From Staphylococcus rostri (GTDB lineage: Bacteria > Bacillota > Bacilli > Staphylococcales > Staphylococcaceae), in the NCBI RefSeq assembly GCF_002902145.1, contig NZ_PPRF01000036.1, positions 1 through 64,000 of the forward strand: a stretch of DNA of 64,000 nt, written 5' to 3'. Position numbers and translations under genes: made by a program. This document shows positions 34,505 to 45,738 of the stretch, piece by piece. A model generated the notes under the pieces. It worked only from the letters and a program-made list of their open reading frames with translations, did no database searches and had not been told where the DNA came from. How positions within the stretch are numbered: the first letter of the stretch is position 1; each line of letters starts with the position of its first letter.

Positions 34505-36491
34505 TACATACTGTATCTTAGGAAATCCTAACGTTGGTAAAACATCTTTGTTCAATGCACTCACTGGCTCTTATGAATACGTGGGCAACTGGAGCGGTGT
34601 AACAGTAGAGAAAAAGATTGGTCAACTCAAACAAAAGTCCGGTCAGTTAGTCGATTTACCTGGTATTTATGACCTTGTACCGATTTCCCGAGATGAAACA
34701 GTCGTAACGAATTATTTACTTAACGAACAATTTGATGGCATGGTTAACATTATTGATGCCGCACAAATCGAACGTAACTTTAACTTAACCATTCAATTAA
34801 TGGAGTTTGGCGCACCACTTCTTATCGGATTAAACATGGTCGATGTCGCAAGTAAACGCGGCATTCGTATTGACCATCAAAAACTAATGACGCAATTGCG
34901 CACACCGATTATTCCAGTAATTGCAAGAACAGGCAAAGGGAGCAGTGATGTCTTAAAAGCGTTAAGTGATCATCATGTATCATCAAGACGTCCCCTTGTG
35001 ATTGATTATGGCGAAGATGTGGAAGCGCTCATTACATCGCTGATTACACACTTACCTGAAACATTATCATTGGCATCTAAGCATTATCGCTTTTTAGCCA
35101 TTCAATATTTGTTAGGCAATCCTGCCGTTCAACAATATTTCGGTGCAGATTTATGTAAAGTATTAGATGAAACGATCGCATCACATACAAGCCTTGCAGA
35201 CGTTGACATTGCACAGCACATTCAGCAACAACGTCAAGCATATATCAATCAATTATTGGCTGACACGGTGACATATCCAGATGCACGTAAACACCATGTC
35301 ACGGAACGTGTCGATGCATTATTAACACACAAAATCTTAGGTATTCCAATTTTCCTTGGTATTATGTGGTTGATTTTCCAAACGACCTTCACATGGATAG
35401 GAACACCGCTTTCCGACAAGCTAGATGAATTTTTCGGTGGGCCATTAACGGATTTTGCCAAACAAGCGATGACATCGTTAGGCATCTATCTAGCACTACA
35501 AGACCTTGTAACTGATGGTATTATCGCCGGTGTTGGTGGTGTTCTAGTGTTCGTCCCACAAATCCTTGTGCTATTCTTCTTCATTTCATTGTTGGAAGAC
35601 TCTGGGTATATGGCACGTATCGCAGTTATAATGGATCGTATTATGGAAGGCTTTGGACTTAACGGAAAGTCATTTATCCCAATGATTATCGGTTTTGGCT
35701 GTAACGTACCCGGCATTATGGCCGCACGTAGTATTGAGGAAGAAAAAGAACGACTCACAACGATTCTCATTGCACCATTCATGTCGTGTTCTGCGCGTTT
35801 ACCTGTTTACGCATTATTCGTTGGTATTTTCTTCGCGCAAAATCAAGCACTCATCGTTTTAAGCTTATACGTACTTGGTATCGTTATTGCATTAATCGTG
35901 AGTTGGATTTTATCAAAAACCGTTCTGAAAAAAGATACATCGATTTTTGTCGTAGAATTACCACCTTACCGCTTACCGTCAATTAAGACATTATGGCGTA
36001 GTACATGGGAAAAAGGAAAAGGATTCGTTAAAAAAGCAGGTACATTTATTTTCGCCGGTTCTGTCATTATTTGGTTGCTCAACTATGCTGGACCAAGTGG
36101 TGTTGATGTACCAATTGAAGAAAGCTTCTTGCATATGATTGGAGCAGCCATTGCACCTATTTTAGTACCGCTCGGCTTTAGTTCATGGCAAGCAGCAGCA
36201 ACGCTCATCCCTGGCTTTTTAGCAAAAGAAGTCATTGTCAGCGCCATGGCGATTATCTATGCCGTGAATGACGATGCACTCGTATCAATGGTATCAACAC
36301 ATTTCACAGCATTATCAGCGTATTCATTCATGGTCTTCATCCTATTATATGTCCCATGTTTAGCAACGATTGCCGCAATTCGCAAAGAAACAACATCATG
36401 GAAATGGACATTATTCGCAGGAACGTACCCATTTGTCATTGCATACGTTATCTCAATGGCAATCTACCAAATTGGCTCGCTATTTATATAA
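34497..36491 (+). CDS. feoB: FeoB, ferrous iron transport GTPase-permease
   Basis: 664 residues from ATG 34497 (a longer reading from 34356 would overlap feoA and skip the natural start). Soluble G domain: G1 GNPNVGKTS (9-17), G3 DLPG, G4 NMVD. The membrane part begins near residue 280, with about eight helices, including the core [22 protein letters not shown] segment whose Cys is conserved in FeoB. The overlap with feoA and the small gene downstream make a three-gene operon. Confidence 0.94.
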   Translation: MSSTYCILGNPNVGKTSLFNALTGSYEYVGNWSGVTVEKKIGQLKQKSGQLVDLPGIYDLVPISRDETVVTNYLLNEQFDGMVNIIDAAQIERNFNLTIQLMEFGAPLLIGLNMVDVASKRGIRIDHQKLMTQLRTPIIPVIARTGKGSSDVLKALSDHHVSSRRPLVIDYGEDVEALITSLITHLPETLSLASKHYRFLAIQYLLGNPAVQQYFGADLCKVLDETIASHTSLADVDIAQHIQQQRQAYINQLLADTVTYPDARKHHVTERVDALLTHKILGIPIFLGIMWLIFQTTFTWIGTPLSDKLDEFFGGPLTDFAKQAMTSLGIYLALQDLVTDGIIAGVGGVLVFVPQILVLFFFISLLEDSGYMARIAVIMDRIMEGFGLNGKSFIPMIIGFGCNVPGIMAARSIEEEKERLTTILIAPFMSCSARLPVYALFVGIFFAQNQALIVLSLYVLGIVIALIVSWILSKTVLKKDTSIFVVELPPYRLPSIKTLWRSTWEKGKGFVKKAGTFIFAGSVIIWLLNYAGPSGVDVPIEESFLHMIGAAIAPILVPLGFSSWQAAATLIPGFLAKEVIVSAMAIIYAVNDDALVSMVSTHFTALSAYSFMVFILLYVPCLATIAAIRKETTSWKWTLFAGTYPFVIAYVISMAIYQIGSLFI

Positions 36492-36503
36492 GGAGGTTAC
36501 ATG

Positions 36504-36662
36504 ATGACATTATTGATTAACTTACTACTAATTGCACTGATTGTCGGCTATTCCGTCTTTGTATTAGTTCGCTATATCAAACGTTCTAAGCAAGGAAAAT
36601 GTAGTGCGTGTGGTAGCAGTAAACAGTGTCCAACTGAAAACCTTCCGAAGCATTTGCAGTGA
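36504..36662 (+). CDS. FeoB-associated Cys-rich membrane protein
   Basis: 52 residues: MTLLINLLLIALIVGYSVFVLVRYIKRSKQGKC..., one N-terminal membrane helix followed by CSACGSSKQC, a cytosolic Cys cluster. Such genes commonly follow feoB in Firmicutes. Two ATGs are possible (36501 and 36504); AGGAGG at 36491-36496 is 7 bases from the second. AGGAGG overlaps the feoB stop codon. Confidence 0.8.
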   Translation: MTLLINLLLIALIVGYSVFVLVRYIKRSKQGKCSACGSSKQCPTENLPKHLQ

Positions 36663-36671
36663 CATCGTAAC

Positions 36672-36716
36672 AATCCCCCTTATGCAGCTCGAAAACTGTA
36701 TAAGGGGGATTTCTCT
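36672..36716. terminator. Bidirectional terminator between feo and abcA
   Basis: 11-bp perfect stem ATCCCCCTTAT/ATAAGGGGGAT followed by TTCTCTATTT. Confidence 0.8.
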
Positions 36717-36718
36717 AT

Positions 36719-38449
36719 TTACATATTTCGTTGTGTTAAGCTTTGTGTCTCCACAAATTGTTGATACTTCTCATGTGTCTGCATCAATTCTTCATGACGT
36801 CCAACACCCGTAACTTTCCCTTGATCAAGGAAAATAATTTGGCCCGCTTTCTTAATCGTAGACAGTCGGTGCGCAATAACCACCGTTGTACGATTCGTCA
36901 TTAAGGTATCTAGTGCCTCTTGAATTTTACGTTCACTTTCACTATCTAAGTTGGCTGTCGCTTCATCCAATAATAAGATATCCGGATTTTTAACAAAACT
37001 TCGCGCAATATCAATACGCTGTCTTTGCCCACCTGATAACTTCAAGCCACGTTCACCAACGATCGTATCGTAGCCTTGTTCAAACGCCATAATAAAGTCG
37101 TGACAATGTGCCAAACGTGCGTAATGCATTAATTCGTCATCAGACACTTCTCGATCAATACCATATAAAATATTGTCGCGAATCGTCCCATTCATCATTG
37201 CGTTACTTTGCATGACATAGCCAATTTTACGACGCCAGTCTGTGAGTGATAGCTGATATATCGACGCATCATGGTACGTAATGTCTCCTTGTGACACATC
37301 GTACATCCGTTCAATCAAGCTGAATATCGTACTTTTACCTGAACCAGACGGCCCAACAAATGCGGTTACTTCGCCCGGTGCAATACGAAACGATACATCT
37401 TCCAACACCGGTTGTGATTCATAGCCAAATGTCACATGATTAAATGCCAAGTCGCCTGAAGGAATGGTATGTGCCGTATCTGGTGCGGTAATACTTTCCA
37501 AAGGTTCATGTAAGATTTCATCAATTCGACTACTCGCCCCGACCGCTTTTTTATAATCCGTCACCAGTGTCGACAAGTTGATGAGCGGCATCGACAAGTT
37601 CAATACGTAAAAAATCATTGCGACTAACGTACCCGCTGAAATAGCACCTGATGCGATGCGTAAACCGCCAAAACCTAAAATAATCCCAATCGTTGCCAGC
37701 ATAATAATACCTGATATCGGTTGAATGACTGCCGCGATTTTCGCTTGTTTCAAACCTAGACGATAAATCTCAGATAGGTTTTTATGTGCTTTATCCAGTT
37801 CTAGTTTCTCTGTATTGGATACTTTCACAAGACGCATTTCCGTTAACACACGCCCTAATAAACCGCTAAACTCCGCAATTTCACTTTGTGTATTTTTAGA
37901 TATTTTCTGCATAACTTTACCGAGTGGCATCATCACAATGACAAAAAGTGGAATCGTAATAAACGTCATTAATGTCATTTGCCAATCTAAAATAAACAGC
38001 ATAATAAATGAGCCGATTAACGTAATAATAGACGGAAATATGTTTGGTAGTTTTTGAGAGATAAAGTCGTTAATGACCTTCGTATCATCTGTTAAACGAC
38101 TCATCAGTTGACCACTTTCGTTTTTGTCGAAAAATGGCATTTTCAAATGGATGATATGTTGCCATAAAACGGAACGAATTGAGTAGATCATCTTTTCTCC
38201 AATTTTGTTGAGTAAGTAGTAGCCCACGCCGCTCAATATTGCATTCAATAAGAAGACAGCAATAAGTGCGCCGATAAACCAAGGATTAATGGATGATAGC
38301 GTAAACTTATCGACCATTTGTCCGGTAAATAATGGCACTAAAAGACCACTTAGGCTTCCTAATGACGAAATGATGACGGCTACGATAATCAATCCGACAG
38401 GCCAAGTGATTTTCTTCAATAAATAAATGAGTGGATTGTTCGACTTCAT
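36719..38449 (-). CDS. abcA: ABC exporter AbcA
   Basis: 576 residues, half-transporter: six membrane helices (about 15-310) followed by an ATPase with Walker A GPSGSGKS (about 368-375), LSGGQRQR signature and Walker B ILLLDEATANLD. It is divergent from pbp4, the position of abcA in S. aureus, where it affects autolysis, beta-lactam susceptibility and export of peptides. The start at 38449 is chosen because GAGGT lies 9 bases upstream. Confidence 0.88.
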   Translation of the reverse strand: MKSNNPLIYLLKKITWPVGLIIVAVIISSLGSLSGLLVPLFTGQMVDKFTLSSINPWFIGALIAVFLLNAILSGVGYYLLNKIGEKMIYSIRSVLWQHIIHLKMPFFDKNESGQLMSRLTDDTKVINDFISQKLPNIFPSIITLIGSFIMLFILDWQMTLMTFITIPLFVIVMMPLGKVMQKISKNTQSEIAEFSGLLGRVLTEMRLVKVSNTEKLELDKAHKNLSEIYRLGLKQAKIAAVIQPISGIIMLATIGIILGFGGLRIASGAISAGTLVAMIFYVLNLSMPLINLSTLVTDYKKAVGASSRIDEILHEPLESITAPDTAHTIPSGDLAFNHVTFGYESQPVLEDVSFRIAPGEVTAFVGPSGSGKSTIFSLIERMYDVSQGDITYHDASIYQLSLTDWRRKIGYVMQSNAMMNGTIRDNILYGIDREVSDDELMHYARLAHCHDFIMAFEQGYDTIVGERGLKLSGGQRQRIDIARSFVKNPDILLLDEATANLDSESERKIQEALDTLMTNRTTVVIAHRLSTIKKAGQIIFLDQGKVTGVGRHEELMQTHEKYQQFVETQSLTQRNM

Positions 38450-38655
38450 AAGTAGCATACCTCGTTTGACTAAATTCTAAATTTAAGACTCCCTTCACGC
38501 TTACAGCAGAGTGCGGGTTGTCTGACCTGCAACACGCTAATCTTGAATGCTATGTCATTGCATATCGAGACGGTACGTTTTATCTTCTAAACCGTTTGTG
38601 CTAGAATTGATATGTTATTTTGCATTAAATCCGATGCATATTAAGGGAGTACATT

Positions 38656-39930
38656 ATGAAAAAAATAATATATGCTATTGTCGTTGTATTCTTCGCTACG
38701 ACTATTATAACACCTTTTACAAAAGCATACACACTGACGCCGGTTGAGATGGCGCAACAAGCGGGTTATGGTGTTGATGAACGTTATCAACCTGAAGGAC
38801 TTGTGAGTATTAGTCATACGGGACAAGTGCTTTATAGCTATGACGCACATCAGCAATGGAATCCTGCTTCAATGACAAAACTGATGACAATGTATTTGAC
38901 ATTGAAAGCGGTGAATGAAGGTAAGCTCTCTTTAACAGACACCGTTAAAATTACAGACGAGCACTATCGTATGTCGACATTACCGGAGTTAAGTAATACG
39001 AAATTGTATCCAGGCGAAACCTATACGATTGCTGAGTTACTACAGATTACGGTATCTGCATCAAGTAATGCGGCATCTATTATTCTTGCCAATGAAGTAT
39101 CCAAGAACACTTCCGACTTCGTTGACTTGATGAATCAGACGGCCAAAGATTTAGAGATGAATGATACGCACTATGTGAACCCAACAGGCGCTGAAAATGA
39201 CTTGTTACAAGACTTTGCGCCGGAACGATACAGTAATGAGGGATCCACTGTTACGTCAGCACACGACTATGCCATTCTCGCACAGCACACTGTGGCTGAC
39301 ACGCCTGATATTTTGCAATTCACGAAAGAGGTCGCACCGACACAACATGGTGTAACGTATTATACGTTTAACAATCTATTAGAAGGTGCTGATATGAGCG
39401 TACCTGGTACGGATGGTTTAAAAACAGGTTCTAGTGACGTTGCAGACTATAATAGTACTGTCACAACAAAGCGTGATAATTTCCGTATTTACAGCGTCAT
39501 TCTAGGTGCTGGCGATTATGTCAATCTCGGTGGCGAAAAGCAACGTGATATGATGAGTGCGAGCGTGATTAATGCAATGTTCGATCAATACGAGTACCGC
39601 AAAATCCTTTCAAAAGGGTATCATACGATTAACGGCACACAGTATTACGTCTTGGAAGACCTTTACGATGTTGTCCCTAGCGATATGAAAAACACTTACA
39701 ATTTCGTCGTTAAAGACGGGAAAGTTCACATTGATTACCAACGTGATTTTATTTCAAAAGCGTATGGTCCACCAAGCGTCAAAGTAGAAAGACCTTTTAT
39801 TCACGGCTCTAAATCCGTTGTCACATCAAGCTGGGAAGCACACCCTGTCTTGACGACAATCGGTCTATTCTTCTTAGTTATGTTCTTTAGTATCATCATC
39901 TACTATATTTTATTGCGTTTCCACAAATAA
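38656..39930 (+). CDS. pbp4: Low-molecular-weight penicillin-binding protein 4 (D,D-carboxypeptidase/transpeptidase)
   Basis: 424 residues. Signal peptide (1-24), then the three active-site motifs of a class C/low-mass PBP: SMTK (Ser72), SSN (136-138) and KTG (256-258). A C-terminal all-beta domain and a final membrane helix (about 399-420, TTIGLFFLVMFFSIIIYYILL) anchor it. In S. aureus PBP4 raises cross-linking and is localised by wall teichoic acid; tag genes follow here. Divergent from abcA over about 200 bases. AAGGGAG precedes the ATG. Confidence 0.93.
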   Translation: MKKIIYAIVVVFFATTIITPFTKAYTLTPVEMAQQAGYGVDERYQPEGLVSISHTGQVLYSYDAHQQWNPASMTKLMTMYLTLKAVNEGKLSLTDTVKITDEHYRMSTLPELSNTKLYPGETYTIAELLQITVSASSNAASIILANEVSKNTSDFVDLMNQTAKDLEMNDTHYVNPTGAENDLLQDFAPERYSNEGSTVTSAHDYAILAQHTVADTPDILQFTKEVAPTQHGVTYYTFNNLLEGADMSVPGTDGLKTGSSDVADYNSTVTTKRDNFRIYSVILGAGDYVNLGGEKQRDMMSASVINAMFDQYEYRKILSKGYHTINGTQYYVLEDLYDVVPSDMKNTYNFVVKDGKVHIDYQRDFISKAYGPPSVKVERPFIHGSKSVVTSSWEAHPVLTTIGLFFLVMFFSIIIYYILLRFHK

Positions 39931-39935
39931 CCAAA

Positions 39936-39979
39936 AACAAGCGCTCTTCTCTATAAACTAGAAAAGAACGCTTGTTTTT
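39936..39979. terminator. Bidirectional terminator between pbp4 and tagD
   Basis: Stem of about 14 bp (AAACAAGCG(C)TCTT with AAGA(A)CGCTTGTTT) with runs of A and T on either side. Confidence 0.8.
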
Positions 39980-40377
39980 TATTTGGCATCTTTGCCGTAT
40001 AGTTCTTGTTTAATTTGTGTTGTTGAAATACCTTCTGTACGTTTTAAGTAAATAACTTCACACTTATCTTTTAAGAAGTCGAATTCGCCTTCCCAATCGT
40101 GCCCCATCACAAACGTATCAATATCGTACTTCTCAACATCCGTCATTTTTTGTTCCCAATCATGCTCCGGAATGACTAGATCGACATAGCGGATAGACTC
40201 TAACATCATCTTGCGTTGCTCATAATCATAATACGATTTTTTGTTCTTGATTTGGTTAAACTCATCACTAGATAGTGCCACAACTAAATAGTCGCCTAGC
40301 TCACGTGCACGGCGTAACAATTCAATGTGACCATAGTGTAAAAGATCATACGTTCCATATGTAATTACACGTTTCAT
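39979..40377 (-). CDS. tagD: Glycerol-3-phosphate cytidylyltransferase
   Basis: 132 residues. HYGH (14-17) is the HxGH nucleotidyltransferase motif, and RTEGISTTQIK the late substrate motif. It makes CDP-glycerol for wall teichoic acid. The gene lies downstream of tagB with about 80 bases between, on the same strand; tagX, which separates them in S. aureus, is missing. Confidence 0.95.
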   Translation of the reverse strand: MKRVITYGTYDLLHYGHIELLRRARELGDYLVVALSSDEFNQIKNKKSYYDYEQRKMMLESIRYVDLVIPEHDWEQKMTDVEKYDIDTFVMGHDWEGEFDFLKDKCEVIYLKRTEGISTTQIKQELYGKDAK

Positions 40378-40460
40378 CTCTACAACTCCTTCAATCTATT
40401 CATTTCTATAACATCTACAAAATTATAGCACATGTACACATGCAGCTCAAATTTCGTTCG

Positions 40461-41558
40461 TTATATTCGGACGACTTTGTCCACGTAATTCATCAGCTGA
40501 TGTACACTTTCCTTCGTATTAAATGTATGCCAATCTTCAAATAACGGTTCAAGATTCCCCTGCGCAAGTCGCTGATACAACGCTGTTTCTGTATAGACTT
40601 TATACGTATTCGGTATTGCCTCATAATACGCATTCAATCCGCGTACCCGTTCATAGTCTTGTGCATCATACACATAGAAAATGGCTGGCTTACCAATCAA
40701 GCTTGCTTCAATGGCGAGTGAACTGTAATCCGTTATAATCACATCAGCAAGGATTAATAACTCATACGTACTCAAAGTCACCCGTTGTTCCGTGTCCGGT
40801 GGCTGAATGGCTGGATGATACTTACTTAACAGCGTATAGTCGGGTAACGTACGTTCAAATGCTTGTTGGTCTATCACTCTGTTAGCCTGTCCACCTTCAC
40901 GATATGTTGGAAGATACACTGCCACCTTATTTTGAATCCCTAATTGTTGCTTGAGTTCACGTTGTTGCTGTGAAACATCTATTTCTAAATAATAGGCTAA
41001 ACGCGGAATACCAAAGTTTAAAAATTGATGCTCTGCAACGCCAAATGACCGTTCAAAACAATGGGCCATCTGTGAACACCCTACTAGATATTTATCCGTT
41101 GCATCATATACTGCTTGATACTGTGCGACACTTTTTCGATCATGCTCGTTTACCGCGTGATCTTCCAATCCAAAGTTTTTCAAAGCCCCCGCCGCATGCC
41201 ACGTCTGTATCACTGTCTGATTAGCTTGTTTCTTAAAGGCACCAAATAAGTGATAATACGTGTCGATAAATATGACTTTGGCTGTTGATAACGCACGTAA
41301 TTGACGATATAAATTACGCTGTGCAAGTGATTGACACGCTACATTCTTCTTATTTGTCAACGCTTGAAAATGCGTTTCCTTAGTAAATACAGTTACGCGA
41401 TAACCACGTTCTATCAATTGATCAATAATAGGTAACATATCTTCCTTGAACGTCATCATAACGACAATATGATCACGTTGTACACATTGCTTGGCACATA
41501 ACATCTGTATTAGCGATACGAATATCAAATACAGTTCTTTAATGATATAGCGCACCAT
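40461..41558 (-). CDS. tagB: Teichoic acid glycerol-phosphate primase/transferase TagB (TarB)
   Basis: 365 residues. HAAG in IQTWHAAGALKNFG, NFGIPR, HPAIQ, ITDYSS and the acidic SSLAIEASLIGKP stretch are characteristic of CDP-glycerol glycerophosphotransferases (GPGTF family); the N-terminal MVRYIIKELYLIFVSLIQMLC is the hydrophobic membrane-binding helix of TagB. It adds the first glycerol phosphate to the linkage unit. GAGGTGGG precedes the ATG. Confidence 0.88.
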   Translation of the reverse strand: MVRYIIKELYLIFVSLIQMLCAKQCVQRDHIVVMMTFKEDMLPIIDQLIERGYRVTVFTKETHFQALTNKKNVACQSLAQRNLYRQLRALSTAKVIFIDTYYHLFGAFKKQANQTVIQTWHAAGALKNFGLEDHAVNEHDRKSVAQYQAVYDATDKYLVGCSQMAHCFERSFGVAEHQFLNFGIPRLAYYLEIDVSQQQRELKQQLGIQNKVAVYLPTYREGGQANRVIDQQAFERTLPDYTLLSKYHPAIQPPDTEQRVTLSTYELLILADVIITDYSSLAIEASLIGKPAIFYVYDAQDYERVRGLNAYYEAIPNTYKVYTETALYQRLAQGNLEPLFEDWHTFNTKESVHQLMNYVDKVVRI

Positions 41559-41594
41559 TCATCCCACCTCTTTATATTTAGTCGCTTCATATTG

Positions 41595-41634
41595 AAAAGC
41601 GCCTCCAACACAGAATACTGCATTGAAGGCGTTT
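41595..41634 (-). terminator. Hairpin after tagG
   Basis: AACGCCTTCAA pairs with TTGGAGGCGCTTTT on the minus strand (mismatch in the middle). T-run short; may be read through into tagB. Confidence 0.5.
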
Positions 41635-41641
41635 CTTGTTA

Positions 41642-42445
41642 TTACATAAAATCAGCAAAGTAATCTCTATAACGCACATGCATCATGGAACCTACTACAA
41701 AGAAGAAAAGTACAACAAAGACATTGTAAAGTGCTAGTTCCCAATGCGTGATGAAATACCATTCTTTAAAGAGAATCGCGGCACGATAACTTTCCGCAAT
41801 AAAATAAATAGGATTTAACATCATAATCTTTTCAACGATTGAACCTGTTTTAGGCACCCACAAAATCGGTGATGCATAGAAAAGTACGCGAAGTAACGCT
41901 TGCATCGCCATCTGTGTATCTCGCACTAATACCGATAACGTAGATGTTAAAAGCGTTATAGATGATGCAAATAAAAATGCAAACGGAATATATATAAATA
42001 GTTGAATAATATATATTGATGGCATAATACCTGCAATCGCACATAAAATGATAATACCGCCCACTAAAGCCAAATGCCCATACAATTTACTTGTAATAAT
42101 GTAAGTTGGGATAATCGACAGTGGAAAGTTCATCTTCGCCACATGGTTGTATTTATTTGTAATAGACTTTGTTCCTTCCAGCACGCCTTGGTTAATAAAA
42201 AACCACATACTAATACCCACTAAGAGCCAATATATAAAAGGCGTCCCTTCAATAGCACTATTACTGCGGATTCCTAGACCAAAGACAAACCAGTATACCA
42301 AGATTTGAATCGTTGGGTTGATCATCTCCCAAGCCAAACCTAAATAGTTACTGTGATTTGAAAGTTTCAACTGGAATTGCGCTAATCTTTGAATTAAATA
42401 AAAGCTTTTAAAATGCTCTTTTAACACTATCGCTACAGAATTCAT
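41642..42445 (-). CDS. tagG: Wall teichoic acid ABC exporter permease TagG (TarG)
   Basis: 267 residues, six hydrophobic segments. The N-terminal amphipathic stretch, SNYLGLAWEMINPTIQILVYWFVFGLG, and the FRYRDYFADFM-type end (HVRYRDYFADFM) are the ABC2 O-antigen/teichoic acid export family marks. It forms the channel with TagH. Divergent from tagH over about 264 bases, as known in staphylococci. Weak Shine-Dalgarno (GTGG). Confidence 0.9.
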   Translation of the reverse strand: MNSVAIVLKEHFKSFYLIQRLAQFQLKLSNHSNYLGLAWEMINPTIQILVYWFVFGLGIRSNSAIEGTPFIYWLLVGISMWFFINQGVLEGTKSITNKYNHVAKMNFPLSIIPTYIITSKLYGHLALVGGIIILCAIAGIMPSIYIIQLFIYIPFAFLFASSITLLTSTLSVLVRDTQMAMQALLRVLFYASPILWVPKTGSIVEKIMMLNPIYFIAESYRAAILFKEWYFITHWELALYNVFVVLFFFVVGSMMHVRYRDYFADFM

Positions 42446-42691
42446 TATTTACCACGCTTTCGTTTCGTACGTACGATTATGCAAATGTGTGTGTTGCTCA
42501 AACAACTGTACAAACATCGCAACCTCATGTATTCTTGATATTGAAATATAAGCTTTTCAACTGATTGGTTCATACACTAGAACCGAAGCATTTCAATAAC
42601 TTTACTTATTTAACATCCACTTAGTAATATATTATAATCTATATACGTAGATTAGTGAAAGTAAAACTCATGAATTTTGATATAAAATTAA

Positions 42692-43504
<813 letters not shown>

Positions 43505-43510
43505 ACAATG

Positions 43511-43551
43511 CGCGCAATTATGGTTTCTTTTACTGTAATTGCGCTTTATTT
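43511..43551 (+). terminator. Intrinsic terminator of tagH
   Basis: GCGCAATTA/TAATTGCGC perfect stem followed by TTTATTTAT. Confidence 0.75.
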
Positions 43552-43568
43552 ATAAGGGGGCTATTAGA

Positions 43569-43985
43569 ATGGACTTTTATCCTATGCCAATGTTTAACAA
43601 ACTACTCGTACATGACATTGAAAAGTCAGCAAAGTGGTATGAAAAGACTCTCGGATTTAAAAGCGTCTTCAAATTTAGAGATTCAAACAACCATGTACTT
43701 ATGGATCATTTAAGATTAGACAAGTATCAAGATATTATGTTGATTGCGAGCGATCATTTCGAAGTCGGCAACAGTGTTTATTTAAATATCGCGATAAAAG
43801 ATATTGAAGTAAAAGCACAAAACATCTCACCAAAATTTGTTGTATCTGAACTTGAAGAACAACCTTGGAACGCAAAAGAGATGACGATTAAAGATCCTGA
43901 TGGTCATTTAATTACCCTCACACAATCCAACATCACTGATGCTGAATTTGACCAACTCATGAAACAAGTATCTAAAACATATTAA
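43569..43985 (+). CDS. VOC (glyoxalase/bleomycin-resistance-like) family protein
   Basis: 138 residues from ATG 43569, which follows AAGGGGG. MFNKLLVHDIEKSAKWYEKTLGF opens the first beta-alpha-beta-beta-beta half and MTIKDPDGHLITLTQ closes the second, the pattern of the vicinal oxygen chelate superfamily. The residues that would chelate a metal are incomplete to the eye (no clear His at the first position), so the function is unknown. Inserted between tagH and the tagA gene in convergent orientation with the latter. Confidence 0.75.
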   Translation: MDFYPMPMFNKLLVHDIEKSAKWYEKTLGFKSVFKFRDSNNHVLMDHLRLDKYQDIMLIASDHFEVGNSVYLNIAIKDIEVKAQNISPKFVVSELEEQPWNAKEMTIKDPDGHLITLTQSNITDAEFDQLMKQVSKTY

Positions 43986-43991
43986 AGTAAC

Positions 43992-44165
43992 AGGCGGTTG
44001 GGACATTAATACAAACATTCAAATTAAACTTGAGATTTTATGTATATGGCAGTAGCTGACTGGTATGAAAATACGCTTTTACAAGCTTTTTCATTCCTAG
44101 TCAGCCTTGCCGGGGTGGGACAGGAATCTTTTTAGAAAAATGAGATTCCTGTCCCACTCCCCTTT
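43992..44165. repeat. Dispersed intergenic repeat, copy D
   Basis: Inverted and almost identical copy of A: starts with AAACTTGAGATTTTATGTATATGGCAGTAGCTGACTGG and ends with the GGTGGGACAGGAATCT/AGATTCCTGTCCCACT hairpin, between VOC and tagA, whose convergent ends it may terminate. Confidence 0.8.
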
Positions 44166-44171
44166 CTGCTA

Positions 44172-44954
44172 CTATTTACGCTTGATTTTCTGTTTTACGA
44201 CCGCCCAAAGAAATTTTGGTATTCTTTGAAGTCGTTTGATTCGTTTTAAATCCTTAAGACTGCGGTAGAGCCACTCTAAGTTCAACTTACGCCAAATTAA
44301 CGGCGCACGTTTCACTTCTCCACTAAAGACATCTATCGCACCACCGACCCCCATCATACATGTATGCTCAAAATACTGACGATGATGTTGAATCCACTGT
44401 TCTTGTTTCGGATAACCCATGCCGACAAAAATAAAGTCTGGGTTAAATGCACGTATCTCATCGACAACATTCATATCATCAAGGGACGCAAAGCCGTGAT
44501 GACCTGCGACAACACTGTTTGGATATTGTTGTTGAATCTTGTGCACTGCTTTGGCGACTACCTTATCCGTTGCACCTAATAAAAATACGCGCTTGCCTTC
44601 TTGATGTGCAATCTTCAAGCACGTTTCCATCACTTCAATACCTGGTACACGTTCTTGTAGCGGCGTTCCAAGTAATCGTGCAGCTTTCACAATACCGGTG
44701 CCGTCCGGTATGATGTAGTCTGCTTGTTCAATTAAACGTTGATATGCCGGTGTTTCTGAAGCATAGTGTACGATTTCAGGATTGGCTGTCACAATAAATA
44801 AATTATGTGGTGTTTTCGTACGACTATATGTTAAAATCGCTTGATGCATATTTGATAGCGTCACATCATCAAATAGAATACCTAAGACATTCACTTGACG
44901 CTCAGGTTGATATGGTTGGTATCTCGTATGTTCTGAAGGTGTTGACGTATTCAT
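44172..44954 (-). CDS. tagA: N-acetylmannosaminyltransferase of wall teichoic acid linkage unit (WecG/TagA family)
   Basis: 260 residues from ATG 44954, which AGGAGG precedes by 7 bases. NVLGILFDDVTLSNMHQAI, NPEIVHYA, DGTGIV (catalytic Asp), GATDKV, and GMGYPKQEQWI are the conserved WecG/TagA signatures. The enzyme adds ManNAc to GlcNAc-PP-undecaprenol. It is separated from the other tag genes by the VOC gene and repeat D. Confidence 0.92.
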   Translation of the reverse strand: MNTSTPSEHTRYQPYQPERQVNVLGILFDDVTLSNMHQAILTYSRTKTPHNLFIVTANPEIVHYASETPAYQRLIEQADYIIPDGTGIVKAARLLGTPLQERVPGIEVMETCLKIAHQEGKRVFLLGATDKVVAKAVHKIQQQYPNSVVAGHHGFASLDDMNVVDEIRAFNPDFIFVGMGYPKQEQWIQHHRQYFEHTCMMGVGGAIDVFSGEVKRAPLIWRKLNLEWLYRSLKDLKRIKRLQRIPKFLWAVVKQKIKRK

Positions 44955-45116
44955 CAACAAACCTCCTCTCATCTATTTTCTTTTGTATTGCTTTCACTTT
45001 ACCATGTCGCAGCAGAAAATTCATCCCAATACTAATAGTTATCACTTGTATAAAATTTCTATACTTCTAATTTTTCATGTTATACTCCAAAAAATATAAA
45101 ATAAGGTGTGAATTAT

Positions 45117-45662
45117 ATGACAAATGCATTCAATTTACCAAACGGCTTTTACTATTTCCCACAAGATGATGAACTCACAGCAGCGAGACGACAAGCTCAT
45201 AGTTGGCGTACACAAATTAACAATGCTGAAAGCTTGGACGAACGCCACGCTATTGTTAAAGAAGTCTTTGCACGTACAACGGATTCTTTTTATATCGAAC
45301 CGACCATTTATTTCGATTATGGTACCAATATTTCTATCGGTGACAACTTTTATGTTAATGCCAATTCGACATGGCTAGATGCTGCAACAATTACAGTTGG
45401 TGACAATGTAAAAATTGGTCCGAACGTTCAATTGATTACAATTAACCATCCGCTTAATCCTGACGAGAGACGTACCGGTATCGAGTATGCAGCACCTATT
45501 GCTATTGAAGATGATGTTTGGATTGGTGCGGGTGTTATCATTTTACCAGGGATCACAATTGGACAGGGGGCAACCATTGCAGCTGGGTCTGTTGTTACAA
45601 AAGATGTACCTGCTCACACAGTTGTTGGAGGTAATCCTGCAAAAATCCTTAAACATTTATAA
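45117..45662 (+). CDS. Maltose/galactoside O-acetyltransferase-like (Maa/LacA, hexapeptide)
   Basis: 181 residues from ATG 45117, which AAGGTG precedes. The hexapeptide left-handed beta-helix runs from about residue 58 ([32 protein letters not shown]) with His at about 108 ([13 protein letters not shown]) as catalytic base, and ends [11 protein letters not shown]. It would acetylate a sugar or a similar acceptor with acetyl-CoA. Not in an obvious operon; the next gene starts 76 bases downstream. Confidence 0.85.
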   Translation: MTNAFNLPNGFYYFPQDDELTAARRQAHSWRTQINNAESLDERHAIVKEVFARTTDSFYIEPTIYFDYGTNISIGDNFYVNANSTWLDAATITVGDNVKIGPNVQLITINHPLNPDERRTGIEYAAPIAIEDDVWIGAGVIILPGITIGQGATIAAGSVVTKDVPAHTVVGGNPAKILKHL

Positions 45663-45738
45663 GTCCTAAGTCTGTAGCATACAAAGCCGATTGACGGTAT
45701 ACTCTACATAAATATGCATTTAGAAAGGATTACTATTT

